Of a stretch of 64,000 nt of DNA, positions 47,589-56,389 are shown piece after piece (within the stretch, counting starts at the first letter, position 1; every line of letters starts with the position of its first letter). This DNA is from Methylomonas sp. AM2-LC. GTDB lineage: Bacteria > Pseudomonadota > Gammaproteobacteria > Methylococcales > Methylomonadaceae. The notes under the pieces are model-generated. The model made no database searches. It had not been told where the DNA came from and worked only from the letters and a program-made list of their open reading frames with translations. The stretch spans positions 4,607,501 to 4,671,500 of the forward strand of contig NZ_CP157005.1 in assembly GCF_039904985.1 (NCBI RefSeq). Direction: 5' to 3'. The translations under genes were made by a program, and so were the position numbers.

Positions 47589-49019
47589 TTAAGCCTGAGT
47601 CTTATCTTTAATGGTTTGGATAATTGCAGTGGTGGAATGTCCAGCCACAAAGGACAGAATTTTCACTTCTCCGCCATTAGCCAACACACTCTCATGTCCG
47701 GCAATACTACTGATATCGGTGTAATCGCCCCCTTTTACCAGAATATCCGGTAAAAGCTGATCTATGACAAATTGCGGTGTGTCTTCTTCAAACGGAGCCA
47801 CCCAGTCAACACATTCCAGAGCTGCCAGCATTTCCATACGATGCGCCAACGAATTAACTGGACGCTGCGGTCCTTTTAGGCGTTGCACAGAGGCATCACT
47901 ATTTACCAATACCACTAAGCGCTCTCCCAGCGTTTTGGCCTGTTGTAAATAGCGTATATGGCCAGGGTGCAGAATATCAAAGCATCCGTTAGTCGCGACC
48001 ACTTTGTCACCAGCCATTTGTGCAGATTGCCTCTCTATCAATAACTCTGCAAGTGTGCAAACACCTTTATGGGGGGCACGTTCACCCTGTAAAGCGATCT
48101 GTAATTCATCGGTATTTACAGTCGCTGTACCCATTTTTCCTACCACTATACCAGCACCCATATTAGCTAACTGCGTGGCTTCCGGCAGCGATTTTTTGGC
48201 CGCCAAACTGGCAGCCAGTACCGAAATCACCGTATCTCCGGCACCCGTTACATCATAAACTTCGCGCGCGTGGGTAGGAAGGTGCAAGGGTTCCTGGTTT
48301 TTACACAACAAAGTCATGCCCTGTTCGCCTCGGGTTATTAACAAGGCTTGCAACTCCAATTCTTCCAGTAAATTTATACCGCGTTCCACAATTTGTTGTT
48401 GATCGAAGCAATGACCGACGATGGCTTCGAATTCACTATAATTTGGAGTAATCAGCGTAGCGTGCTTATAGAGGGAAAAATCACTGCCTTTTGGATCAAC
48501 CAGAACGGGCTTTTGCAATTGATTGGCTAAACGAATAAAGTGCTGTACCTGACTTAAAGTACCTTTCCCGTAATCTGACAGCACCACCACCTGTGACTGC
48601 GTTAGCTCGGCATGAAATTGATGCAACAGCATATCACTGGCTACCTGATGAAAACCATCCTCAAAATCCAGACGAATCAATTGCTGGTGTCGACTCATTA
48701 CTCGTAACTTGGTAATGGTCGGAAAATGCTTTATGGCCTGAAACTGACATAATACGCCAGCTTGTGAGAGTATATTCTCTAACACCTGAGCTGCCTCATC
48801 GTCCCCGGTAAAACCTAGCAAAGACACTTTGGTTCCCAACGCAGCTATATTTAATGCCACATTACCGGCCCCCCCTGGACGTTGCTCGTCGCCATTAACA
48901 TGGACCACGGGTACAGGAGCTTCAGGGGAAATACGAGAAGTAGTTCCGTGCCAGTAACGATCTAACATTAAATCGCCGAGCACTAATACACGGGCTTGAG
49001 AATAATTAGGGAGTTGCAT
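47589..49019 (-). CDS. hldE: Bifunctional heptose 7-phosphate kinase/heptose 1-phosphate adenylyltransferase
   Basis: A 476-residue two-domain enzyme. Residues about 1-320 are a ribokinase-like kinase (VLVLGDLMLDRYW, VYDVTGAGDTVISVLAASLA); residues about 345-476 are a nucleotidyltransferase with TNGCFDILHPGHIRYL and the late ILVKGGDY. Together they make ADP-heptose precursor for the LPS inner core. The start ATG 49019 (MQLPNYSQ) fits the family; a GTG at 49028 would add three residues. Confidence 0.95.
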   Translation of the reverse strand: MQLPNYSQARVLVLGDLMLDRYWHGTTSRISPEAPVPVVHVNGDEQRPGGAGNVALNIAALGTKVSLLGFTGDDEAAQVLENILSQAGVLCQFQAIKHFPTITKLRVMSRHQQLIRLDFEDGFHQVASDMLLHQFHAELTQSQVVVLSDYGKGTLSQVQHFIRLANQLQKPVLVDPKGSDFSLYKHATLITPNYSEFEAIVGHCFDQQQIVERGINLLEELELQALLITRGEQGMTLLCKNQEPLHLPTHAREVYDVTGAGDTVISVLAASLAAKKSLPEATQLANMGAGIVVGKMGTATVNTDELQIALQGERAPHKGVCTLAELLIERQSAQMAGDKVVATNGCFDILHPGHIRYLQQAKTLGERLVVLVNSDASVQRLKGPQRPVNSLAHRMEMLAALECVDWVAPFEEDTPQFVIDQLLPDILVKGGDYTDISSIAGHESVLANGGEVKILSFVAGHSTTAIIQTIKDKTQA

Positions 49020-49090
49020 AGTATTCACAGAATGTTTATATTTTCAGATGCTATTATAGCGGTTTGTTGAGTTTTCAAGGTGAGTAAACT

Positions 49091-49438
49091 ATGAATGTAA
49101 AAATCTACCATAACCCTCGTTGTAGCAAATCCAGAGAGGTTTTAAAGCTGCTTCAGGCGCAAGGCATACAAGCCGAAATCATTGAATACCTTAAAACACC
49201 ACCCTCCATTGAGGAATTAACGGATATTATACAAAAACTGGGCATAAAACCGCGCGGACTGATGCGTACCAATGAGCCTGAATACAAAGAAAACATTCTG
49301 GATGATGTCGACTTGAGTGATGCTGACTTAATTACCGCAATGCACAAGATGCCACGACTGATTGAAAGACCTATTGTAGTCGCCAACGGTAAAGCGGCTA
49401 TCGGCAGACCAGCAGAAAACGTACTGGCGATTTTATAA
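49091..49438 (+). CDS. arsC: Glutaredoxin-dependent arsenate reductase ArsC
   Basis: A 115-residue ArsC of the glutaredoxin type. The catalytic Cys is in HNPRCSKSREVL near residue 11, and the Arg-containing RLIERPIVV near 96 matches the arsenate-binding region. It reduces arsenate to arsenite. No efflux pump gene is nearby, so its role may be broader. wrbA begins at the next base after its stop. Confidence 0.92.
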   Translation: MNVKIYHNPRCSKSREVLKLLQAQGIQAEIIEYLKTPPSIEELTDIIQKLGIKPRGLMRTNEPEYKENILDDVDLSDADLITAMHKMPRLIERPIVVANGKAAIGRPAENVLAIL

Positions 49439-50035
<597 letters not shown>

Positions 50036-50047
50036 CCAGTTATCGAT

Positions 50048-50063
50048 TGTCATAAAGCTGACA
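50048..50063 (+). promoter_or_regulatory. NifA-type upstream activator site before the 50186 gene
   Basis: TGTCATAAAGCTGACA matches TGT-N10-ACA exactly. It is embedded in a 12-bp perfect hairpin (50040-50071, TTATCGATTGTC and GACAATCGATAA) right after wrbA, which may also act as terminator. It lies about 108 bases before the predicted sigma-54 start. Confidence 0.65.
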
Positions 50064-50136
50064 ATCGATAATCCGTTAAAGCCGTTTCGTAACAGACTTT
50101 TCAATCAAAATTGGCAAAGGCTGCTGGCTGCAAACA

Positions 50137-50151
50137 TGGCACAATATTTGT
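50137..50151 (+). promoter_or_regulatory. Sigma-54-like promoter of the 50186 gene
   Basis: TGGCACAATATTTGT matches the -24/-12 consensus (TGGCAC-N5-TTGC) with GG at 50138-50139 and a T where the -12 C would be. The start would be near 50163. Confidence 0.6.
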
Positions 50152-50185
50152 GTGGTTAATTTTTTTACCTTAAATTAACTTGCCA

Positions 50186-50494
50186 ATGAATACATCTATC
50201 GAAAATTGCAAATGCCGCTATTTTACTTCTTATAGCGGCGTTAAACTGCCGTTGAAATTGGTTAATCAATTAACCGATATGGTACCGGAAAATCGAAACA
50301 CCTATTTTAGGGCTTATTTTGATCCAGAAGAACAACTCATTTTGTGTCAGAAGCTGGTATACGGTGAAATTGAATTGCAACATCGTTATACCTATTACTC
50401 TAACCACATGCTCAGCCAAGCTGAAATTACCGATGCTGATGGAGAAGTGACAGTTTTAAGTTTTACAGAGACTGGGGAGTCATTAGCAGATTAG
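50186..50494 (+). CDS. Small protein of unknown function, likely in the NifA regulon
   Basis: A 102-residue soluble protein with no membrane segment or signal. It holds NCKCRYFTSYSGVKLPLKL near the start, and an Arg/Tyr-rich RNTYFRAYFDPEEQLILCQKL stretch (here in part). I do not recognise a domain with certainty. The ATG at 50186 is preferred to a TTG two codons upstream. It is preceded by a TGT-N10-ACA site and a sigma-54-like promoter, so it is probably expressed during nitrogen fixation. Its neighbours are wrbA, AlkD-like and nifA. Confidence 0.7.
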   Translation: MNTSIENCKCRYFTSYSGVKLPLKLVNQLTDMVPENRNTYFRAYFDPEEQLILCQKLVYGEIELQHRYTYYSNHMLSQAEITDADGEVTVLSFTETGESLAD

Positions 50495-50859
50495 CGGTAA
50501 AGCTAGATTCGATTTGGCAATTCTGGAAGTTGATTGCGATTTGATCAGACGCTATATCAGCTATCTTGTGACAATAAAGAATTTCAGTTTAATGGCACGT
50601 AAAAGCTTGAAACTTGACGTTCAATTAATTACTATCCATACCAGTTGGGTAGGATATTCCAACCAGCGGGCGGCACGTCACTTTAAAAATAATCTATCAT
50701 CATGACCGAATATCATAGACTCCACATTCCTATTACCACATGGTTTTTACCATTAATGTTGCCGGGCGCACAATGATGCGCAGCCCGCTGGTTGGCACAT
50801 CTACGGACTACGGACTCGCGTAGTAAGTACTGTAAAAGTCTAAGAAGATAGTTAAAGAT
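50495..50859. other. Gene-free spacer with repeat
   Basis: It holds a long-range inverted repeat (50659-50795) and no convincing gene; a 63-codon open frame at 50514 runs into the repeat and has no recognisable content. Confidence 0.45.
50659..50795. repeat. REP-like element bounded by 13-bp inverted repeats
   Basis: CCAACCAGCGGGC (50659-50671) and its exact inverse GCCCGCTGGTTGG (50783-50795) lie 111 bases apart. The right part also folds on itself (GGGC...GCCC around GCACAATGATGC). It looks like a small palindromic or MITE-type element without a coding region. Confidence 0.55.
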
Positions 50860-51462
50860 ATGGAACCTAAAGCCTATATTGCAGCGGTGGATACTGCATT
50901 ACTTCCGCTGGCAAATGATGATCATGCGAAAGTAATGTCTGCTTATCTCAAAGGGCAGTTTCCGTTTTTAGGGATACCTGCGCCGAAAAGGCGGCAAGCG
51001 GTAAAACTAATTGGAATTAATAAGTGGGATTCTTCGAAATTATTTGAGGTAGTGGATTTGCTATGGCAGCGGCCCGAACGAGAATATCGATACACCGCAA
51101 TTGATCTACTTCGTCGACATGCCAGAGTTATACAAGTAACTAAACTGCCACACCTGCATCGCCTTATTCTAACTGATTCCTGGTGGGAAACTGTCGACGG
51201 GCTGGCAGGAGTGGTCAGTGCAATGTTCCATCCTTGCTATAACACTGATGGCCATTATGCAAAGGTTGCAATGGATGAATGGATAGCGCATAACAATTTC
51301 TGGTCACAACGTGTAGCCATGTTGCATCAGCTTGGTTGGCGAATGCATACTAATTCAGATCGATTATTTAGCTATGCCAAGTTGCTTGCGCATGAAAAAG
51401 AATTTTTCCTTCGGAAGGCAATAGGCTGGGCTCTCCGAGATTACGCCCGCTGGAATCCTTAG
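50860..51462 (+). CDS. DNA alkylation repair protein (AlkD-like), shortened by an in-frame amber codon
   Basis: A 200-residue HEAT-repeat protein of the AlkD/AlkC type. Conserved segments are YLKGQFPFLGIPAPKRRQ, EYRYTAIDLLRRHARV, DSWWETVDGLAGVVSAMF (Trp-Trp-Glu-Thr-Val-Asp) and FFLRKAIGWALRDYARWNP. It is a DNA glycosylase for alkylated purines in the family. The stop TAG at 51460-51462 interrupts the family pattern; the same frame then stays open for 25 codons to TAA at 51538-51540 and encodes AVSAYLKENEAIFSSL, which looks like the normal C-terminal helix of AlkD. So this is either a recent nonsense mutation or a read-through site. The loss of one helix may leave partial function. Confidence 0.8.
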   Translation: MEPKAYIAAVDTALLPLANDDHAKVMSAYLKGQFPFLGIPAPKRRQAVKLIGINKWDSSKLFEVVDLLWQRPEREYRYTAIDLLRRHARVIQVTKLPHLHRLILTDSWWETVDGLAGVVSAMFHPCYNTDGHYAKVAMDEWIAHNNFWSQRVAMLHQLGWRMHTNSDRLFSYAKLLAHEKEFFLRKAIGWALRDYARWNP

Positions 51463-51672
51463 GCTGTAAGTGCTTATCTAAAGGAAAACGAAGCTATTTT
51501 TTCCAGCTTGACCATAAAGGAAGCTAAAAAGCACTTATAATCGCATTTAGCTTGCCATAAGTAGAGCAAAGCCACCGTCGGCATTACAGGTTTTGTTCAG
51601 CCTATAATGTTGAATTTAAACTTTTACAGTTTAACAACACACAACAAGCGCATTTACATATGATAATAACCT

Positions 51673-53205
51673 TCAAATTTGCTTAACATTAATATTCAAT
51701 GTTTGAATCCGATAAGCTATTTGCCTAGGCGTCATATCCAGCAGACGTGCTGCTTTGGCCTGCACCCAGCCACTTTGCTCCAAAGCAGCAATCACGCGTT
51801 CACGTTCATCCATATTTTCATCATGTAAATCTACGTGCTTAACAGCATATGCACTACGACTAATGCCAATCTCACTTTCCAGACCGGTACTGGCAATCAC
51901 ATCCCTATCGATAATACCCTCGGCACTCATGATCGCCGCGCGCTCTAAACGGTTTTCCAATTCGCGCACATTTCCCGGCCAATCGTGTTTCATCAGAATA
52001 CGAATAGCACTTTCTTTAATTTCCAATTGCCGACCACCCTGTTGCTTAGAAATGCGGTTCAACAGGAAACTCGCCAGCTCTGGAATATCTTCAATACGAT
52101 CTCTAAGCGGTGGCATATTAATGGGCATGACGTTGAGCCGATAATACAAATCTTCACGAAAACAACCCTCAGCCACTTCCTGCTCTAAATTTCGGTTGGT
52201 AGCGGCGATAATACGCACGTTTACTTTCAGCGTTCTTACTCCCCCCACTCTTTCGAATTCACCCTCCTGCAATACTCTTAACAATTTGGCCTGGAACGAG
52301 GCGGAAATTTCACCAATTTCATCCAGAAACAACGTACCATTGTCGGCGAGTTCAAAACGCCCCTTGCGCTGTCCAATGGCTCCGCTGAATGCACCTTTTT
52401 CATGTCCAAATAATTCTGATTCCAACAAGGTATCCGGCAAGGCCGCACAATTCAACTTCAAAAACGGGCCATTTGCGCAAGCCGAATTAAAATGTATGGA
52501 ACTGGCAACCACTTCCTTACCGGTACCCGATTCGCCGCGAATCAGTACAGTGGTATGCCATTTTGCAACCTGACGGATAATATCAAACACTTTAAGCATC
52601 GGTTCAGAATGGCCAATAATATTTTCAAAGCGATAATTTTTAACCAGAGCTTGCTTTAGATAATCACGTTCACTTGCCAACTCGTTTTGCTTACGCTCCA
52701 TAACCCGTAGCAAATTGACACTATTGGCAATTAAATTGGCCACCATTTCCATAAAACGTGCACGTTCACCCAAAAATCGGGCATCGCAGGGTTGAGCGGC
52801 AAGAATCCCGACTACTTCACCGTGTTCAACCGCTAAGGGAGATCCTATAAAAGGTAGATCAGGATTATAAACACCGAGACGACTCAAAAAACGTGGCTCA
52901 TCTTTAATACGTTCCACAACAATCGTACAGCCCTCGTCCAATATTGCCCCAACCAGTCCTTCGCCAGGTTGATAACGGACAGAACGATCAATATTTTCAC
53001 CGTAAATTTCACACAAACTCATACTATCGTCATCGACATCACGCAAGGTGATCATTCCAAAATGTAATCCTGAGCGTTTATGCAAAATTTCCAGAATACC
53101 TTTAAGCTTTGATCGCAAATCATGGGTACTATTGAGTAATTGACTAACCAGAAATAAAGTATCCAGTTCCGATTCAACCATCAGTAAACGTTCATTCATA
53201 ACCAT
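51673..53205 (-). CDS. nifA: Nif-specific sigma-54 activator NifA
   Basis: A 510-residue NifA. GAF domain about 22-170; AAA+ domain about 195-425 with Walker A GESGTGKE and Walker [13 protein letters not shown]-terminal helix-turn-helix about 465-505 (GWVQAKAARLLDMTPRQIAYRI). The sigma-54 contact loop reads GAFSGA instead of GAFTGA. There is no Cys-rich interdomain linker, which fits the NifL-controlled type. It overlaps nifL by 14 bases, so translation is probably coupled. It activates nif promoters, several of which are predicted here. Confidence 0.94.
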   Translation of the reverse strand: MVMNERLLMVESELDTLFLVSQLLNSTHDLRSKLKGILEILHKRSGLHFGMITLRDVDDDSMSLCEIYGENIDRSVRYQPGEGLVGAILDEGCTIVVERIKDEPRFLSRLGVYNPDLPFIGSPLAVEHGEVVGILAAQPCDARFLGERARFMEMVANLIANSVNLLRVMERKQNELASERDYLKQALVKNYRFENIIGHSEPMLKVFDIIRQVAKWHTTVLIRGESGTGKEVVASSIHFNSACANGPFLKLNCAALPDTLLESELFGHEKGAFSGAIGQRKGRFELADNGTLFLDEIGEISASFQAKLLRVLQEGEFERVGGVRTLKVNVRIIAATNRNLEQEVAEGCFREDLYYRLNVMPINMPPLRDRIEDIPELASFLLNRISKQQGGRQLEIKESAIRILMKHDWPGNVRELENRLERAAIMSAEGIIDRDVIASTGLESEIGISRSAYAVKHVDLHDENMDERERVIAALEQSGWVQAKAARLLDMTPRQIAYRIQTLNINVKQI

Positions 53206-54826
53206 TAACCGAAGTGATATTTTTGGGACAAACTGGAAAGCTTAAGTTAACACAACAACCCTTTTGATAATTGGGATCAATCCCTATCATGCCATTGTGT
53301 TGAGTAACAATTTCTTTAACCATCACCAACCCCATGCCAGCCTGCACCTCACCCATACCATGTGTCGTAAAAAATGGCTCAAAAACTTTGTTGCGTTGAT
53401 TCTGTGGAATACCCGGCCCAGTATCTGCTATCGATACATTGACCCAATCATTATCCACTGCTGTAATGATTTTAATCATGCGTTCGTGGCTGCCAGCACG
53501 ATTCATAGCATTAACGCAGTTATCAATTAATTGTTTGAAAGACATACGTAGTTTATTAGCCGAACCGAGGATAGATGGCAATACAGGATTAGGTAACCAG
53601 TCAACGATAATTCCGTTTGCTAAAAACTTGTTACTGTACAACAGCATCACCTCATGCAAAAGCTGATTAACATTAACAGGAACAACTGCTGTTTCAGGTA
53701 TTTCCGGCACACAATTCTGTAAAGTTTTCAGAGTTTCTGCACCCATTAATTGCACTTGACCCAATAAATCTTGTAAAGGCTTATTGCTCACTTCATTTCG
53801 TTGCGCCATAATCTGAATGGCAGCATTAATTTGATTTAAAGGCTGACAAATCTGATGCATGGCTCCCAGCAGGGTTTCACGAATACTCCGAATATGTTCT
53901 TCTTCTGCCAACACGGTGCGCAAGGCCTGAATCTGCATATGTTCCTGCTGACGACGTTGCAGGCTGATATCGTTAATACTCAATAACAAATAATCTCTGG
54001 ATTGTTTAACAAAAAAATTATCAGCGCAACTATCGCTTTCGGTAAACCAATTACCCGAACAAGAAAACCAGCGCGTACCGCGCCGCCCCACCCCTTCTAC
54101 ACGCACTTCATAATTTGCAAAGCCGCGTTTACGATCTGAGTCATTCCAAAGATCCCCCATGTCGGGTTCCAAGGCGTCTAGAAAAAATAAAGCGGGCTCA
54201 TTTTTATCCAATTCGCTAATCAGCATTTTGTACATCTGATTATCCAGAACAACCTTTTTCTTTTCGTCCAGTACGACCATTGCGACTGGTGATGCATTAA
54301 TTACCGATTCAATCAGTTGTTTCTGGTTAGTGACTAATTGTTCGGCATTATGTGTCTGAGTTACATCGCGATGCATACCTATAAAATGACTAATATCGCC
54401 TTTTTCATTCAACATCGGCGCGATAGTCAAATCAGCCAGATAGCGTTGACCTTGTTTTTTACGATTGACCAATTGTCCGTGCCAAACTTTTTTTCTGGAA
54501 ATAGTATGCCAAAGATCATAATAAACTTGGCGTGGCGTAGATTTATCAGAAAGCTTTGATTCATTCATGCCGAGTATTTCAGATGCTTTATAGCCTGTGA
54601 CACTTGTGAAAGCATCATTGATATAAAGAATGTTCGCTTTTTTATCGGTAATAGAAATAGCAATTGGTGCTTGTTCCACGGTTTTAACAAATAAGGAAAA
54701 AGGTAAGTTTTGCGACTGCTTTCCTCTTTGTCCCTTGCTGGCTTCCTCCACATCTGCAGGTATTAGTTGATCAGCCACTTCTGCGGCAATCTCGGTAAGC
54801 AGATATTCGGGTGTTGGTTTAGTCAT
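53192..54826 (-). CDS. nifL: Nitrogen fixation negative regulator NifL
   Basis: A 544-residue protein. PAS1 about 45-165 (FAD-binding type, with ITDKKANILYINDAFTSVTGY and FIGMHRDVT), PAS2 about 180-290, a coiled-coil linker and a dimerisation helix with MHQICQPLNQINAAIQ near residue 325, and a GHKL ATPase domain near the end (N box QLIDNCVNAMNRAG, G box DTGPGIPQNQR). NifL senses redox state through its FAD and holds NifA inactive when oxygen or fixed nitrogen is present. It is the first gene of nifLA, transcribed from the sigma-54 promoter upstream. Confidence 0.94.
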   Translation of the reverse strand: MTKPTPEYLLTEIAAEVADQLIPADVEEASKGQRGKQSQNLPFSLFVKTVEQAPIAISITDKKANILYINDAFTSVTGYKASEILGMNESKLSDKSTPRQVYYDLWHTISRKKVWHGQLVNRKKQGQRYLADLTIAPMLNEKGDISHFIGMHRDVTQTHNAEQLVTNQKQLIESVINASPVAMVVLDEKKKVVLDNQMYKMLISELDKNEPALFFLDALEPDMGDLWNDSDRKRGFANYEVRVEGVGRRGTRWFSCSGNWFTESDSCADNFFVKQSRDYLLLSINDISLQRRQQEHMQIQALRTVLAEEEHIRSIRETLLGAMHQICQPLNQINAAIQIMAQRNEVSNKPLQDLLGQVQLMGAETLKTLQNCVPEIPETAVVPVNVNQLLHEVMLLYSNKFLANGIIVDWLPNPVLPSILGSANKLRMSFKQLIDNCVNAMNRAGSHERMIKIITAVDNDWVNVSIADTGPGIPQNQRNKVFEPFFTTHGMGEVQAGMGLVMVKEIVTQHNGMIGIDPNYQKGCCVNLSFPVCPKNITSVNGYE

Positions 54827-54866
54827 AGCCGGAATTTCTCATAAGATTAAGTTCTGATAAATTACA

Positions 54867-54882
54867 TGCAATTTAAACGCCA
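54867..54882 (-). promoter_or_regulatory. Sigma-54 promoter of nifLA
   Basis: On the minus strand TGGCGTTTAAATTGCA: GG, ten bases, GC. Transcription would start near 54856, about 30 bases before the nifL ATG. Confidence 0.75.
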
Positions 54883-54977
54883 AAACCCAGGGTTTTGAAT
54901 TTAAAAAGGCAAAGACACCTATCCAGCTTTTAAAAGTAACGATAAATCGGTAGCTTCTGCTGGCTGTACCCTCATCG

Positions 54978-54989
54978 TGTAAATTTACA
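54978..54989. promoter_or_regulatory. Palindrome TGTAAATTTACA in the nifL-rnfA control region
   Basis: A perfect 12-base palindrome with TGT and ACA arms spaced by six, so it is not a NifA site. It is about 120 bases upstream of the predicted nifL start and could bind a regulator of nifLA. The identity of the regulator is unknown. Confidence 0.35.
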
Positions 54990-55074
54990 GGCATTAGTAA
55001 TTCATGTATTAGTCAAAGTAGCATGGTCACGTTCCAAAATAAAATACGCTAGAAATTCCTTGTTGGTACTTAAT

Positions 55075-55090
55075 TGTAAGGTTTACAACA
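55075..55090 (+). promoter_or_regulatory. NifA-type upstream activator site 1 of rnf
   Basis: TGTAAGGTTTACAACA matches TGT-N10-ACA exactly, about 140 bases before the predicted sigma-54 start of rnfA. Confidence 0.65.
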
Positions 55091-55114
55091 ATTTTAATCC
55101 AGCTGACTACTGAC

Positions 55115-55130
55115 TGTATTTTTTAGCACA
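55115..55130 (+). promoter_or_regulatory. NifA-type upstream activator site 2 of rnf
   Basis: TGTATTTTTTAGCACA matches TGT-N10-ACA exactly, about 100 bases before the predicted sigma-54 start of rnfA. Two sites raise the chance that they are real. Confidence 0.65.
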
Positions 55131-55196
55131 GAAAATACCACAAATTTTCAACAACATTATTACGTAATCCACTACAGCGCTGACTTTTTACAGCCT

Positions 55197-55212
55197 TGGC
55201 ATGGATGATGCT
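55197..55212 (+). promoter_or_regulatory. Sigma-54 promoter of rnfABCDGEH
   Basis: TGGCATGGATGATGCT: GG at 55198-55199, ten bases, GC at 55210-55211. The start would be near 55223, 20 bases before the rnfA ATG. Confidence 0.75.
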
Positions 55213-55242
55213 GTTTAGTTAACAAAACTGTGGGTTATAACA

Positions 55243-55824
55243 ATGAGTGAATACTTACTTCTAATTTTAGGTACAGCCTTAGTCAACAATGTCGTGTTGG
55301 TTAAGTTTTTAGGGTTATGTCCTTTCATGGGCGTATCTAATAAACTCGACACGGCATTAGGTATGGGCATGGCTACTACCTTTGTTTTAACTTTGGCCTC
55401 TGCCGCAAGCTGGGTATTAGAACATTATTTGCTGATTCCGTTTGATATCGGTTTTCTAAGAGTTCTAGGATTTATTTTGGTCATTGCCGCTGTGGTGCAA
55501 TTTACAGAGATGGTCATCCATAAAACTAGTCCGGTACTCTATCAAGTACTGGGTATTTTTTTACCTTTAATTACCACTAATTGTGCAGTTTTGGGCGTCG
55601 CATTATTGAATATTCAGGAAAAATATAATTTTATACAAAGCTTGCTATTTGGCTTTGGTTCAGCTTTAGGATTTACTCTGGTGATGGTGCTATTTGCCGG
55701 TCTGCGTGAACGCTTGGCGCTCATGGCTGTACCGGCACTTTTTTCCGGCACCCCCATTGCGTTTATCACCGCTGGCATTTTGTCGCTGGCTTTTATGGGA
55801 TTTGCAGGACTTTACAGCAAATAA
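55243..55824 (+). CDS. rnfA: Rnf electron transport complex subunit A
   Basis: A 193-residue membrane protein with six helices of the RnfA/NqrE kind. Conserved segments are [20 protein letters not shown] and [11 protein letters not shown], each with a Cys that can bind the intramembrane iron cluster. The Rnf complex couples NADH-ferredoxin electron transfer to ion flow; here it probably drives ferredoxin/flavodoxin reduction for nitrogenase. It heads rnfABCDGEH and lies behind NifA-type sites. Confidence 0.96.
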   Translation: MSEYLLLILGTALVNNVVLVKFLGLCPFMGVSNKLDTALGMGMATTFVLTLASAASWVLEHYLLIPFDIGFLRVLGFILVIAAVVQFTEMVIHKTSPVLYQVLGIFLPLITTNCAVLGVALLNIQEKYNFIQSLLFGFGSALGFTLVMVLFAGLRERLALMAVPALFSGTPIAFITAGILSLAFMGFAGLYSK

Positions 55825-55834
55825 GAGGCACGCT

Positions 55835-56377
55835 ATGTACGTTTTATCTGCCATAGTCATTATGACAGCCCTTGGCTTGCTTCTGGGCTTTAGTTTAGGT
55901 ATTGCCGCTAAATATTTAAAAGTGGAATCAGATCCTTTGGTTGAGAAAGTCGAAGCTCTGATGCCAGGTTCTCAATGCGGTCAGTGCGGATTTCCTGGGT
56001 GTAAGCCAGCAGCTGAGGCGCTAGTCTCAGGTGCTGCTCCTGTTACGCTATGCCCGCCCGGTGGCACAGCACTGGTTGAACAATTGGCAAAATTACTGGG
56101 TGTCGATGTTGATTTAAGTAATACACAGGATCAAGAGCCCATGGTTGCCCGTGTCAGCGAAGAAACCTGCACTGGCTGTACGCGTTGTTTCAAAGTGTGT
56201 CCAACTGATGCCATTGTTGGCGCGCCTAAACAAATTCATGCAGTGGTAGCAGATGCCTGTATTGGTTGCAAAAAATGCGTAGAGGTATGTCCTACAGAGT
56301 GTTTGCAAATGCACCCCATTGATATAACGCTTCGCAATTGGCGCTGGCCTAAACCACAACCGCAGATTGCAGCCTAA
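55835..56377 (+). CDS. rnfB: Rnf complex subunit B (iron-sulfur protein)
   Basis: A 180-residue protein. One N-terminal membrane helix (about 3-25), then a 4Fe-4S Fes domain CGQCGFPGC with a further Cys (AAEALVSGAAPVTLCPPGG), then two ferredoxin-type clusters CTGCTRCFKVCP and CIGCKKCVEVCP. It takes electrons within the Rnf complex. The ATG at 55835 lies 10 bases after rnfA and starts the membrane anchor; upstream in-frame starts lie inside rnfA. Confidence 0.96.
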   Translation: MYVLSAIVIMTALGLLLGFSLGIAAKYLKVESDPLVEKVEALMPGSQCGQCGFPGCKPAAEALVSGAAPVTLCPPGGTALVEQLAKLLGVDVDLSNTQDQEPMVARVSEETCTGCTRCFKVCPTDAIVGAPKQIHAVVADACIGCKKCVEVCPTECLQMHPIDITLRNWRWPKPQPQIAA

Positions 56378-56389
56378 AGGAGAATATCT

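Larger units (their letters stand above)
54827..55242. other. Divergent nifL-rnfA control region
   Basis: 416 bases without genes between nifL (minus) and rnfA (plus). They hold a minus-strand sigma-54 promoter, a palindrome TGTAAATTTACA, two NifA-type sites and a plus-strand sigma-54 promoter. No canonical NtrC palindrome was seen. Confidence 0.7.

Noticed and set aside
50514..50705. 63-codon open frame after the 50186 gene
   Set aside because: It has no good start context or recognisable content, and its end runs into the REP-like element.
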